64,000 nucleotides of DNA from CALROG01 sp943369755 (GCA_943369755.1 CALROG020000015.1:22943-86942); one strand, 5' to 3'; positions 42,378 to 50,809 are shown, counted from the stretch's first letter. Notes: generated from the sequence alone by a model not told the origin. A program made the numbers and translations.

Positions 42378-43037
42378 TTACGCCACCGGTGCCAGCCAGA
42401 CAATACAGCGCGCAGCATCCAGCCCCGGCACTGAAAGTTGTTCCACGTGAAACACCCTCACCCCCGCGGGCAAGTTGGCCAGCTCGTCCGTCGGGTGCTT
42501 GCCCTTCATGGCCAGCCAAACACCCCCGCCACCCAGGGCCTTGGCAGACCAGGCCACAAAGTCGGCGAGTGCTGCAAAGGCGCGGGAACTGACCACGTCA
42601 AACGGGCCGCCCAGGTTTTCGACCCGGTCGTGAACACCCTTGAGGTTGGGCAGCCGAAGGCTGGCCGCCACCTGCTGGATGAAGGCGGCCTTCTTGGCCA
42701 CTGTGTCCACGCAACTCACCTCGATCTCGGGGCAACAAATGGCAACCACCACTCCCGGCAAGCCGGCACCGGAGCCAACGTCAAGCAGGCGAACCGGTCG
42801 GCCGCCGGTGTGCTTGCGCAAAGGGGCAATCGCCGCCAGGCTGTCCAATAGATGGTGAGTCAGCATTTCCTGCGGGTCACGCACGGCAGTCAGGTTGTAG
42901 ACCTTGGTCCATTTGGCAATCAGGTCCAGGTAGTCCAGCAACTGGCCAACCTGCGCATCGGTCAGGTTCAGCGCCAGTTCGCGCAAGCCGTTGCGCAGCG
43001 CGGCCTCCAGTGGGCGCTGTTTTTCTGCCGGCTCCAT
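42378..43037 (-). CDS. rsmG: 16S rRNA (guanine527-N7)-methyltransferase RsmG
   Basis: The 219-residue protein has the GidB fold: KWTKVYNLTAVRDPQEMLTHHLLDSLA, the SAM-binding motif RLLDVGSGAGLPGVVVAI, and CVDTVAKKAAFIQQVA. It methylates G527 of 16S rRNA. Its start overlaps the mnmG stop by one base (TGATG). A parS site (42439-42454) lies inside its 3' part, translated without disruption. Confidence 0.97.
   Translation of the reverse strand: MEPAEKQRPLEAALRNGLRELALNLTDAQVGQLLDYLDLIAKWTKVYNLTAVRDPQEMLTHHLLDSLAAIAPLRKHTGGRPVRLLDVGSGAGLPGVVVAICCPEIEVSCVDTVAKKAAFIQQVAASLRLPNLKGVHDRVENLGGPFDVVSSRAFAALADFVAWSAKALGGGGVWLAMKGKHPTDELANLPAGVRVFHVEQLSVPGLDAARCIVWLAPVA
42439..42454. other. parS site 1 (in rsmG)
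   Basis: TGTTCCACGTGAAACA matches the bacterial parS consensus TGTTNCACGTGAAACA at every defined position. It lies in rsmG, about 1.7 kb from parA. Confidence 0.93.
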
Positions 43038-45010
43038 CAGGCGGCGGCCTTGTCCGCGCTGGCTACTGCCGGTTCGTCGAAGCCTTTGAACCGGCTTTTC
43101 TTCAGGTGCACCAGCAACAGCGAAATTGCCGCCGGGGTGACGCCTGAGACTCTGGACGCCAGGCCCAAGGTCTCGGGCCGCTGCTTGCTTAGTTTTTGCC
43201 GCACCTCAATGCTCAGGGCCGAAACCTGGTGGTAGTCGAGCTCGGGCGGAAGCTTGAGGTTTTCGTAATATGCAGCCCGCTCCACCTCGCCCTTTTGCCG
43301 GTCGATGTAGCCAGAGTACTTGGCGGCAATCTCGATCTGCTCCACCACGGGCGCGCTCAGCTCGCCCAGTGTTTCACGTGAAACAGTGTCTGTGGCGTAC
43401 TTGCCACCGTCCAGGCTCATCAGGGCGGCGTAGCTGATGTCCGGTCGGCGCAAAAGATCCGCCAGGTTGTATTCGTGTTCGATAGCTTTGCCCAGCACCC
43501 GCTCGGCCTCCGCCGTTGGCAAATTGCGCGGGTTGACCCAGGTGGCCGCCAGCCGCGCTGTTTCACGTGAAACAGCATCGCGCTTGCGGCTGAAGGCGTC
43601 CCACTGCGCGTCGCCTACCAGGCCCAGCATGCGGCCCGCCTCGGTCAGGCGCATGTCGGCATTGTCTTCACGTAGTTGCAAGCGGTACTCGGCCCGGCTG
43701 GTAAACATGCGGTAGGGCTCGGTTACGCCCTTGGAAATCAGGTCGTCCACCAGTACGCCCAGGTAGGCTTCGTCGCGCCGCGGCAGCCACGGCGTTTCAC
43801 CGCGGCATTGCAGCGCGGCATTGATGCCGGCAAACAAGCCTTGCGCCGCCGCCTCTTCATAGCCGGTGGTGCCGTTGATTTGTCCGGCAAAGAACAAGCC
43901 GCCGATCTGCCGGGTCTCAAAGCTGCTCTTCAGCGAGCGGGGGTCGAAGTAGTCGTATTCAATGGCGTAGCCCGGCCGCAGGATGTGGGCGTTCTCCAGC
44001 CCGGCCATGCTGCGCACCAGTTGGTACTGGATGTCAAACGGCAGGCTGGTGGAAATGCCGTTGGGGTAGTACTCGTTGGTTGTCAGGCCTTCGGGCTCCA
44101 GAAAAATCTGGTGGCTGTCCTTGTCGGCAAACCGGTTGATCTTGTCTTCCACGCTCGGGCAGTAGCGCGGCCCTACCCCTTCGATCTTGCCAGTGAACAT
44201 GGGGCTGCGGTCAAAGCCCGAGCGAATAATGTCGTGGGTACGCTGGTTGGTGTGCGTCACCCAACACGGCATTTGCTGCGGGTGCATCGCCACGTTGCCC
44301 ATGAAGCTGAACACCGGCACCGCGCCCGGCAGCCCACCGGGCATGCCGTCACCCGGCTGCTCGGCGCACTTGCTGAAGTCGATGGTACGGCCATCCAGCC
44401 GCGGCGGGGTGCCAGTTTTCAGGCGCCCTTGCGGCAGCTTGAGCTCTTTCAGGCGCGCACTTAAGGACGCCGCCGGCGGGTCGCCGGCCCGGCCTGCCGC
44501 ATAGTTGTTGAGCCCCACATGAATCTTGCCGTCCAGAAAAGTGCCGGCCGTCAGCACCACGGTGCGGCCACGAAAGCGGATACCCACCTGCGTCACGGCA
44601 CCCACCACCCGGTCGCCCTCGACCATCAGGTCATCCACTGCCTGCTGAAACAACGTCAGGTTGGGCTGGTTCTCGATCCGCCGACGGATCGCCGCCTTGT
44701 ACAAAACCCGGTCGGCCTGGGCCCGGGTGGCGCGCACCGCCGGGCCTTTGGAGCTGTTGAGAATACGAAACTGGATGCCGCCCTCGTCAGTGGCAATAGC
44801 CATGGCACCGCCCAGCGCGTCCACCTCTTTCACCAGGTGGCCTTTGCCAATGCCGCCAATGCTCGGGTTGCAGCTCATCTGGCCCAGGGTCTCGATGTTG
44901 TGCGTCAGCAGCAGCGTCTTGGCGCCCATGCGGGCGGCAGCCAGTGCGGCCTCGGTTCCGGCATGGCCACCACCGACCACGATCACGTCAAACTCTTGCG
45001 GGTACAGCAT
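43037..45010 (-). CDS. mnmG: tRNA uridine-5-carboxymethylaminomethyl modification enzyme MnmG
   Basis: The 657-residue protein has the N-terminal FAD motif DVIVVGGGHAGTEAALAAARMGA, the GidA signatures SCNPSIGGIGKGHLVKEVDALGG and TGTPPRLDGRTIDFS, and GQINGTTGYEEAAAQGL. With MnmE it modifies U34 of several tRNAs. Two parS sites lie within the gene. ATG at 45010 overlaps the vapC stop by one base (TGATG), and its GGAGG site lies inside vapC, so translation of mnmG appears coupled to the toxin gene, an unusual context. Confidence 0.97.
   Translation of the reverse strand: MLYPQEFDVIVVGGGHAGTEAALAAARMGAKTLLLTHNIETLGQMSCNPSIGGIGKGHLVKEVDALGGAMAIATDEGGIQFRILNSSKGPAVRATRAQADRVLYKAAIRRRIENQPNLTLFQQAVDDLMVEGDRVVGAVTQVGIRFRGRTVVLTAGTFLDGKIHVGLNNYAAGRAGDPPAASLSARLKELKLPQGRLKTGTPPRLDGRTIDFSKCAEQPGDGMPGGLPGAVPVFSFMGNVAMHPQQMPCWVTHTNQRTHDIIRSGFDRSPMFTGKIEGVGPRYCPSVEDKINRFADKDSHQIFLEPEGLTTNEYYPNGISTSLPFDIQYQLVRSMAGLENAHILRPGYAIEYDYFDPRSLKSSFETRQIGGLFFAGQINGTTGYEEAAAQGLFAGINAALQCRGETPWLPRRDEAYLGVLVDDLISKGVTEPYRMFTSRAEYRLQLREDNADMRLTEAGRMLGLVGDAQWDAFSRKRDAVSRETARLAATWVNPRNLPTAEAERVLGKAIEHEYNLADLLRRPDISYAALMSLDGGKYATDTVSRETLGELSAPVVEQIEIAAKYSGYIDRQKGEVERAAYYENLKLPPELDYHQVSALSIEVRQKLSKQRPETLGLASRVSGVTPAAISLLLVHLKKSRFKGFDEPAVASADKAAA
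43370..43385. other. parS site 2 (in mnmG)
   Basis: TGTTTCACGTGAAACA is a perfect 16-bp palindromic parS site inside the mnmG coding sequence. Confidence 0.95.
43559..43574. other. parS site 3 (in mnmG)
   Basis: A second perfect TGTTTCACGTGAAACA, 189 bp from site 2 and also within mnmG. Confidence 0.95.
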
Positions 45011-45429
45011 CACGCCTCCACCATTTCAATCTGCAGCCCGGCGGCCTGGGCGGCCTCGGCCTGACGGCGGTCCGCCGTCACAAACAAGTCCACCTTGGCC
45101 GCCTGGGCCGTGGCGATGTGCAGCGCGTCCATCGCGCGCAGCCGGCTGCGCTCCATGGCCGCAATGGCCAGCGCCTCCACCCGGCTGTCCAGCGGCAGCA
45201 GGCTGAACGCGGCGAAGTCCTCGTGCACATCGGCCATGATGCCGGCATAGCGTTCGGGGCTGACCAGCCCGTCGTGGCGTTGGCGGTTGATGGCCGACGC
45301 AATCTCCACCTTGCAATGCGCCGCCACCACCAACTCGCCCGCCCGCTCGCTGATGGCCTGCACCTGCGCCGTGCCCGGTTCTTCGCTGTAGCGCTTGAAC
45401 AGGGCCGATGTGTCGAACAGCACTTTCAT
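45010..45429 (-). CDS. vapC: PIN-domain ribonuclease toxin (VapC type)
   Basis: The 139-residue protein has the PIN acidic residues: D6 in VLFDTSALFKRY, E42 in HCKVEIASAI, D96 in RAMDALHIATA and D114 in LFVTADRRQA. It should act as an RNase inhibited by the protein encoded upstream. Its ATG overlaps the antitoxin stop by one base, and its own stop overlaps the mnmG start. Insertion of a toxin-antitoxin pair directly before a core tRNA-modification gene is notable. Confidence 0.92.
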   Translation of the reverse strand: MKVLFDTSALFKRYSEEPGTAQVQAISERAGELVVAAHCKVEIASAINRQRHDGLVSPERYAGIMADVHEDFAAFSLLPLDSRVEALAIAAMERSRLRAMDALHIATAQAAKVDLFVTADRRQAEAAQAAGLQIEMVEA

Positions 45430-45677
45430 CACCAGCCACCCTCGCGCTCTTCGATGATGAGCTGCGCGCCGGTCTTGCCATCCGGCCGCACAATGCGCAG
45501 CGGGTTGGCAATCGGCCGCTTCCAGCGCGGCAGCTGCGCGGGCTCGTCCGCACGCACGGGCACCAGCTCGGCCACCGGTTTGCCATGGCGCAAAATGCGC
45601 ACCGACTCGCCCCGCTCGACCAGGTCCAGCATCTCGGAAGCGTGCGCGCGGAACTCACTCAAAGACAGGGTGTGCAT
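45429..45677 (-). CDS. vapB: Phd/YefM-type antitoxin
   Basis: The 82-residue protein starts MHTLSLSEFRAHASEMLDLVERGESVRILRHGKPVAELVPV, the Phd/YefM DNA-binding and dimerisation pattern. The rest (IEEREGGW at the end) is the toxin-binding tail. It is the first gene of the operon and is expected to repress it through the TGTACA repeats just upstream. No Shine-Dalgarno sequence precedes the ATG. Confidence 0.9.
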   Translation of the reverse strand: MHTLSLSEFRAHASEMLDLVERGESVRILRHGKPVAELVPVRADEPAQLPRWKRPIANPLRIVRPDGKTGAQLIIEEREGGW

Positions 45678-45680
45678 ATG

Positions 45681-45704
45681 TGTACAAAATTGTGAATCTG
45701 TACA
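45681..45704. promoter_or_regulatory. Paired TGTACA motifs upstream of vapB, candidate operator
   Basis: TGTACA, itself a 6-bp palindrome, occurs at 45681-45686 and 45699-45704, 18 bp apart and so nearly on the same helical face after two turns. The first copy is four bases from the vapB ATG. Phd-type antitoxins bind short paired palindromes like these. Confidence 0.5.
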
Positions 45705-45766
45705 TTTTAGCCGATGCCCGGTAACGCCGCAGCAATCCTGCGCCGCCCTGTGTTGCAATCAGGGCC

Positions 45767-46348
45767 ATGAAACTCCTCGTCTTTGCGGGCAGCACCCGCC
45801 TCAACTCGTTCAACCGCAAGCTGGCACACGCCAGCGCCGCCCTGGCCACAGCCAGCGGGGCCGAGGTCAGCCACATCGAGCTGGCCGACTTTGACCTGCC
45901 CATGTACAACGCCGACCTGGAGGCCCAGGGCACACCGGCCGACGTGATGCGCCTCAAACAACTGATGTTCGAACACCCGGCCTGGATTATTTGCACCCCG
46001 GAGTACAACGCCAGCTACCCAGCCCTGCTCAAGAATGCTCTTGACTGGGTCTCCAGCCCGGTGAAAGCCAACCCGGAATGGACCGACGGTTTCAAGTCCA
46101 CACGCGGCAAAGTCGTGGGCATGTTGAGCGCCTCGCCGGGAGCCATGGGGGGCCTGCGCTCACAAGGCCACCTGGCACCGCTGCTGATCAACCTGGAATG
46201 CTGGGTTGCGCCCAAAAGCTTCGCGCTGGGGCGCGCCGGGGAGGCTTTCGACACGCAGGGCTCGCTCAAGGACGAGCGCACACAAGCCAGCGTGCAAGCC
46301 GTCATAAATCAAGTCCTTTGGGCCGCAGCCCGCTTGCAGCCTGCCTGA
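45767..46348 (+). CDS. NADPH-dependent FMN reductase (ChrR/ArsH-like flavodoxin fold)
   Basis: The 193-residue protein has the flavin-binding motif VFAGSTRLNSFNRKLA and TPEYNASYPALLKNALDWVS, characteristic of NADPH-dependent FMN reductases that reduce quinones, chromate or azo compounds. The last eleven residues (VLWAAARLQPA) are encoded by copy F of the dispersed repeat, so its C-terminus is probably repeat-derived. It is divergent from the vapBC operon by 89 bp. Confidence 0.9.
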   Translation: MKLLVFAGSTRLNSFNRKLAHASAALATASGAEVSHIELADFDLPMYNADLEAQGTPADVMRLKQLMFEHPAWIICTPEYNASYPALLKNALDWVSSPVKANPEWTDGFKSTRGKVVGMLSASPGAMGGLRSQGHLAPLLINLECWVAPKSFALGRAGEAFDTQGSLKDERTQASVQAVINQVLWAAARLQPA

Positions 46349-46368
46349 GCCACTACTAAAACCATAGC
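46311..46368 (+). repeat. Dispersed repeat, copy F
   Basis: GGCCGCAGCCCGC, spacer TTGCAGCC, TGCCTGAGCCACTAC and tail TAAAACCATAGC. It overlaps the last codons and stop of the FMN reductase gene and ends two bases before the YkgJ-type ATG, much like copy A at the left end of the window. Confidence 0.82.
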
Positions 46369-46370
46369 AA

Positions 46371-46637
46371 ATGGAGTGTCGCCCCGGCTGCGGTGCCTGC
46401 TGTATCGCGCCGTCCATCAGCTCACCGATTCCGGGCATGCCGCAGGGCAAGCCTGCGGGAGTGCGCTGCGTGCAGCTCGATGACGCCAACCGCTGCCTTA
46501 TTTTTGGCCAGCCCGGGAGGCCGGCCGTGTGCAGCGGCTTGCAGCCGTCGCTGGAGATGTGTGGCGAGTCCAGCGGCCACGCGATGGCATGGCTCACGCA
46601 GCTGGAAGCGCTAACCCGGGCCGTTCAGAACGGGTAA
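46371..46637 (+). CDS. YkgJ-type zinc/iron-chelating cysteine-cluster protein
   Basis: The 88-residue protein has an N-terminal cluster CRPGCGACCIAPS followed by two further cysteines (RCVQL, RCLIF) and C-terminal cysteines in VCSGLQPSLEMCG. This is the pattern of the small YkgJ (UPF0153) family thought to bind zinc or an iron-sulfur cluster; function is unknown. Its ATG is two bases after copy F of the repeat, so the ribosome-binding region is repeat-derived. It overlaps the end of the aldehyde dehydrogenase gene by 13 bp, tail to tail. Confidence 0.87.
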   Translation: MECRPGCGACCIAPSISSPIPGMPQGKPAGVRCVQLDDANRCLIFGQPGRPAVCSGLQPSLEMCGESSGHAMAWLTQLEALTRAVQNG

Positions 46638-48079
46638 TGCCGCGGCGTTGTCTGCACCGTCACCCAGCGCAGCTCGGTGAATTCGGCAATGCCGGCCTTG
46701 CCACCAAAGCGGCCGATGCCGGAACCCTTGACGCCGCCAAACGGCATTTGCGCTTCGTCGTGCACCGTGGGGCCGTTCACATGGCAGATGCCGCTGTCGA
46801 TCTTGCGCGCCACATTGAAAGCGCGCGCAATGTCTTTGCCAAACACCGCGGCCGAAAGGCCGTACTCGTTGTCGTTGGCGCAGGCAATGGCTTCTTCGGT
46901 GTTCTTCACGCGCACGATGCACTTCACGGGGCCAAAGGTTTCCTCGTGGTAGATGCGCATGGCCGGTGTCACATGGTCCAGCACCGTCGCGGGCATCAGG
47001 GTACTGTCGGCCTTGCCGCCACACAACAGCTTGGCACCCTTGGCCAGCGCGTCGTCAATCAGTGCGTTGCAATGCTCCACCGTGCTCATGCCGATCACGC
47101 TGCCCAGCACCACCGGTTCGGGCTTGCGCGGGTCGCCCAGCGGCAGGTTGCGCGCCTTGTCGGCGAACTTCTTGGCAAACTCATCCGCAACCTTCTGGTC
47201 CACGATCAGGCGCTCGGTGCTCATGCAAATCTGGCCACTGTTGGCAAAGCAGCCAAAGGCCGCGCCGTTCACCGCGTCCTCAATGTCGGCGTCGTCCAGC
47301 ACCACCAGCGGGGCCTTGCCGCCCAGCTCCAGCACCACCGGCTTGAGGTATTTGGCGCAGGTCATGGCGATCAGCTTGCCCACACGGGTGCTGCCGGTGA
47401 AGTTGACGCGGCGCACCGCCGGGTGCGCCACCATCGCCTCCACCACCGCACCGGCGTCGGCCGGGGCATTGGTGATGTAGTTCACCACCCCCGCCGGAAA
47501 GCCCGCGTCCTGGAAGGCCTCGACGATGAGCTGGTGGGTGCGCGGGCAGTTCTCGCTGCCTTTCAGAATGACGGTGTTGCCGCAGGCCAGCGGCACGCAA
47601 ATGGCGCGCACGCCCAGAATGATCGGCGCATTCCACGGTGCGATGCCCAGCACCACGCCCGCCGGCTGGCGGATGCCCATGGCCAGGCTGCCGGGCACGT
47701 CAGACGGAATCACCTCGCCCGCAATTTGCGTGGTCAGGGACGCGGCCTCGCGGATCATGCCGGCGGCCAGCATCACGTTAAAGCCCGCCCACATGCCAGT
47801 GGCACCGGTCTCGGACGCTACCGCGTCGATGAACTGCGGCAACTTGGCCTCCAGCTTGTCTGCGGCTTTGAGCAACAGCGCCCGGCGTTCGCCGGGGCCG
47901 GTCTCGCACCAGGTGCGAAAAGCCTCGGCGGCGGCCTCAACCGCCATGACCGCATCAGCCGGTGAGGCGGCGGGCGCGCGGGTCGCCACCGTGCCGTCCA
48001 GCGGGTTGCGGCGCTCGAAGGTGGCATTCTTTTCGGCCGTGACTTTCAGGCCGTTGATGAGCATGGACAGGTCAGACAT
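46625..48079 (-). CDS. Aldehyde dehydrogenase (salicylaldehyde/vanillin dehydrogenase-like)
   Basis: The 484-residue protein has the NAD-dependent aldehyde dehydrogenase signatures: GIAPWNAPIILGVRAIC, VNFTGSTRVGK (coenzyme), the catalytic glutamate in LELGGKAPLVV, and the catalytic cysteine in FANSGQICMSTERL. It ends HYPF. Closest in character to aromatic aldehyde dehydrogenases (NahF/Vdh type), which is inference. It is the last gene of the branched-chain-type ABC operon, 20 bp after livF, suggesting that the imported compound or its product passes through an aldehyde. Confidence 0.93.
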   Translation of the reverse strand: MSDLSMLINGLKVTAEKNATFERRNPLDGTVATRAPAASPADAVMAVEAAAEAFRTWCETGPGERRALLLKAADKLEAKLPQFIDAVASETGATGMWAGFNVMLAAGMIREAASLTTQIAGEVIPSDVPGSLAMGIRQPAGVVLGIAPWNAPIILGVRAICVPLACGNTVILKGSENCPRTHQLIVEAFQDAGFPAGVVNYITNAPADAGAVVEAMVAHPAVRRVNFTGSTRVGKLIAMTCAKYLKPVVLELGGKAPLVVLDDADIEDAVNGAAFGCFANSGQICMSTERLIVDQKVADEFAKKFADKARNLPLGDPRKPEPVVLGSVIGMSTVEHCNALIDDALAKGAKLLCGGKADSTLMPATVLDHVTPAMRIYHEETFGPVKCIVRVKNTEEAIACANDNEYGLSAAVFGKDIARAFNVARKIDSGICHVNGPTVHDEAQMPFGGVKGSGIGRFGGKAGIAEFTELRWVTVQTTPRHYPF

Positions 48080-48099
48080 TTCAATTCTCCGGAAATCGG

Positions 48100-48906
48100 T
48101 TAACTCACCCGTTCGGGCTCGGGGCGAACCGCGACCGCGCGTGCGGCGGTGGTTGTTTCACTGCTGGCCGCGCCGAGATACGCCTCGCGCACCACGGTGG
48201 ATCGGGCCAGCAGCTTTGCCGGGCCACTGGCCACCAACTGGCCGCGCTCCAGCACATAGCCGCGGTCGGCCACGGCCAGCGCCTTCTTGACGTTTTGCTC
48301 CACCATCAGCACCGTGGTACCCGCATTCGCAATGCGCCGGGCAATGGCCAGCAGTTCGTCGACCATCTTCGGTGCCAGGCCGAGCGAGGGCTCGTCCAGC
48401 ATCAGCAGGCGTGGGGCGCACATCATGGCCCGGGCCACCGCCACCATCTGCTGTTCACCTCCGCTCATGGTGCCGGCCAGTTGTTGTGCGCGTTCGCGCA
48501 GCTTGGGGAAATCGTTGAAGGCCTGCTCCAGCCGCCGTGCGCGCTCGGCTTTCGGTGCCAGCCAGCCGCCAAGCTCCAGGTTTTCCGTCACCGTCATTTG
48601 CGGGAACAGCTGGCGCCCTTCAGCCACCAGGGCCACGCCGGCCTTGACGATTTCGTGTGTCTTCTCGGGCAGGTCGTCGCCATCCAGCAGCACCTCGCCG
48701 CCGCGCGGGATCAGCCCATTGAGCGCGCGCAGCAGCGTGGTTTTTCCCGCGCCGTTGGGGCCGAGGATGACCGTCAGGCCCGGCTTCACTTCGAGCGAGA
48801 TGTCGCGCAGCACCAGCATGGGCCCGTAGCCGGCACTCAGGTTGCGCACGCGAAGCTGGGCCTCGCGGCCACCGCCCAGCACGAACACGGGGCGGTGCCA
48901 CATCAT
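48100..48906 (-). CDS. livF: Branched-chain amino acid-type ABC transporter ATP-binding protein LivF
   Basis: The 268-residue ABC ATPase has Walker A GPNGAGKTT, LivF-type EGRQLFPQMTVTENLELG, signature LAGTMSGGEQQMVAVARAMM and Walker B LLMLDEPSLGLAPK. Its ATG overlaps the livG stop (ATGA). It energises import with LivG, LivH and LivM. The C-terminal tail beyond the ABC core (about 20 residues rich in Ala and Thr) is unremarkable. Confidence 0.94.
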   Translation of the reverse strand: MMWHRPVFVLGGGREAQLRVRNLSAGYGPMLVLRDISLEVKPGLTVILGPNGAGKTTLLRALNGLIPRGGEVLLDGDDLPEKTHEIVKAGVALVAEGRQLFPQMTVTENLELGGWLAPKAERARRLEQAFNDFPKLRERAQQLAGTMSGGEQQMVAVARAMMCAPRLLMLDEPSLGLAPKMVDELLAIARRIANAGTTVLMVEQNVKKALAVADRGYVLERGQLVASGPAKLLARSTVVREAYLGAASSETTTAARAVAVRPEPERVS

Positions 48907-49679
48907 GTGGGCACCTCGTCCGTCATTTCGTCGCCCAGGTAGGCCTCGACCACCTCGGCGTTGCGCACCACCTCGGCCGGCGTGCCGTCGGCAATCTTGC
49001 GGCCCTGGTGCAGCACGATCACGCGCTCCACATGGCGCAGCAGCGTGGTCACGGCGTGCTCGATCCACACCACCGTCAGGTCCAGCTCGTCGCGCAGGCG
49101 GCGAATCAGCCGCGCCATCTCTTCAATCTCGGCCTCGGTCAGGCCGGCCGCCACTTCGTCCAGCAGCAGCATGCGCGGCCGCGTGGCCAGCGCCATGCCG
49201 ATTTCCAGCAGCCGCTGCTGCGACGGCGTCAGCGCCGATGCCGGCAGCGCCGCCTGCTCGCTCAGGCCGATCAGTGTCAGGATGCCCTGCGCATCGCGCA
49301 GCGCCCAGGGAACGCCTTGCTCGTCGCCCCAGAGCCAGTACTTGCGGGGCCGGCGCCCGGCAAACTTCAGGCCGAACTCGATGTTGGTGAGTACCGGCAT
49401 GTCGGCAAAGACTCGCGGCGTCTGGAAGGTGCGCGCCAGGCCCAGCGCCGCAAACCGGTGCGGCCGCTGGCCCGACAGGCTGCGGCCCTCCAGCACCAGT
49501 GTGCCGGCCGTGGGCACCTGCACGCCCGAAATGGCGTTGAAAAACGTCGTCTTGCCCGCGCCGTTGGGGCCGATGATGCCCACCAGTTCGCCCGCAGTGA
49601 AGCTCGCGCTCACGGCGTCCACGGCCACCAGGCCGCCGAAGCGGACCGTGATGTCTTGGGCGTCCAATAGCGGGGCCAC
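48903..49679 (-). CDS. livG: Branched-chain amino acid-type ABC transporter ATP-binding protein LivG
   Basis: The 258-residue protein has Walker A GPNGAGKTTFFNAISG, LARTFQTPRVFADMPVLTNIE (LivG family), a weakly conserved signature loop ALTPSQQRLLEIGMALA, and Walker B LLLDEVAAGLTEAEI. The signature is SPSQQ-like rather than the usual LSGGQ, as in several LivG relatives. Start choice: the conserved part begins APLLDAQDITVRFGGLVAVD, so GTG at 49679 is used. The frame stays open to 49808 only because a GC-rich repeat between livM and livG has no stops; TTG at 49763 is another candidate. Confidence 0.92.
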   Translation of the reverse strand: MAPLLDAQDITVRFGGLVAVDAVSASFTAGELVGIIGPNGAGKTTFFNAISGVQVPTAGTLVLEGRSLSGQRPHRFAALGLARTFQTPRVFADMPVLTNIEFGLKFAGRRPRKYWLWGDEQGVPWALRDAQGILTLIGLSEQAALPASALTPSQQRLLEIGMALATRPRMLLLDEVAAGLTEAEIEEMARLIRRLRDELDLTVVWIEHAVTTLLRHVERVIVLHQGRKIADGTPAEVVRNAEVVEAYLGDEMTDEVPT

Positions 49680-49684
49680 CGCGG

Positions 49685-49752
49685 AACCGGCTTCGCCGGG
49701 CCGCTGGTGGCGCCCCCTTGAGGGGGGGGCGCCGGAGGCGCTTCGGGGGGGA
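49685..49752 (-). repeat. GC-rich repeat between livM and livG
   Basis: The plus strand reads AACCGGCTTCGCCGGGCCGC, then CCCCCTTGAGGGGGG, GCGCCGGAGGCGCTTC and a G-run: three small hairpins in a row. It resembles GC-rich intergenic elements of Comamonadaceae. It lies where livG translation should begin, and the livG frame runs through it without a stop. Confidence 0.6.
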
Positions 49753-49758
49753 GTCTGG

Positions 49759-50787
49759 TTAGACAAGGCGGGCCTCCCGCTCGCGCTTTTTGCGGCGCGC
49801 CTTGTCACGCGCCTCGTCCCCGCTCAACGTGTAGCGCAGGTCTTTCCACCAAGTGCGCGTGTCGCGCCACCAGCCCTTGAAGGTCTCGGCGCGCAGCGAC
49901 GCCAGACCGCCCGGCAAGTACAGCACGCTAAGAATCAGCAGCAAGCCCAGCGACATCATGTACACCTGCGGCGCTTTCAGGCGCAGCGTCTCGGCCAGCA
50001 GACTGAACACCACCGCCGCAATCAGTGGGCCCCACAGCGTGATGGCACCGCCAATCAAGGCAATCAGCACCGTCTGGAAACCAATGAACGGGTTGAACAC
50101 CGTGTGCGGGTCAATGTAGGTCCAGCGCACCGACATCGCCGCCCCCACCGCCCCGGCCACGGCGGCCGTCATGGCAAAACCCGCAATCTTGATAAGGCGG
50201 GTGTTCACGCCCAGGGTCTGCGCGCGCTGTTCGTCGGCACCAATGCCCATCAGCGCCAAACCAAAGCGGGTGCGCCGCACGGCAATCGACAGCGCCACCG
50301 TGCCTACCGCCAGCCCCAGCACCGTGAGGTAAATCGTGTCGCGCTCGGGCACCACGCTCAGCACCCGGCCCACCGTGCCAGTAACCTGCTTTTCAAAGTA
50401 GGTGATGGCGTGGCGAATCAGCTCGGTCATGCCAAAGGTCAGCACGGCAAAGTAGGTGCCGCGCAGGTGCAACACTGCCGCACCCATCACAATCGCCACC
50501 ACCGTGGCCAGGCCCGCCCCCAGTGCGATCGACTGGAGCCAGCCAAACCGCTCCAGTGCCAGCGCGCTGGTGTACGCGCCAATGCCAAAGAACGCCGATG
50601 TAGCCAGCGACAAATAGCGTGTGCTGCCGCAAAAGAGCCCCCAGCTGGACGACAGCGCCACATACATCAGGCAGGTCAGCGCCATCGAGACCATGAACTC
50701 GCTGCCATAGTAGGGCAGCGACAAGGCCCAACCGGTCAGGCCGAACAGGACCAGCAGGTCCCTGATGAGGATCTGTTTGTCGGTCAT
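49759..50787 (-). CDS. livM: Branched-chain amino acid-type ABC transporter permease LivM
   Basis: The 342-residue membrane protein has about ten transmembrane segments and the LivM motifs GLFCGSTRYLSLATSAFFGIGAYTSALAL and GGAITLWGPLIAAVVFSLLAETL. A basic cytoplasmic C-terminal tail (EARDKARRKKREREARLV) follows. It pairs with LivH to form the channel. The livH-livM gap is 559 bp and filled by an inverted-repeat mosaic, which is unusual inside such an operon. Confidence 0.94.
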   Translation of the reverse strand: MTDKQILIRDLLVLFGLTGWALSLPYYGSEFMVSMALTCLMYVALSSSWGLFCGSTRYLSLATSAFFGIGAYTSALALERFGWLQSIALGAGLATVVAIVMGAAVLHLRGTYFAVLTFGMTELIRHAITYFEKQVTGTVGRVLSVVPERDTIYLTVLGLAVGTVALSIAVRRTRFGLALMGIGADEQRAQTLGVNTRLIKIAGFAMTAAVAGAVGAAMSVRWTYIDPHTVFNPFIGFQTVLIALIGGAITLWGPLIAAVVFSLLAETLRLKAPQVYMMSLGLLLILSVLYLPGGLASLRAETFKGWWRDTRTWWKDLRYTLSGDEARDKARRKKREREARLV

Positions 50788-50809
50788 TTGTTGTTGTTCT
50801 GCTTTTGTT

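Noticed and set aside
43370..43574. Paired 16-bp palindromes considered as transposon ends or attachment sites
   Set aside because: They match the parS consensus exactly and parA/parB are adjacent.
39244..45010. Replication origin near parAB
   Set aside because: No dnaA, dnaN or cluster of DnaA boxes is visible in the window; the origin is probably nearby but outside.
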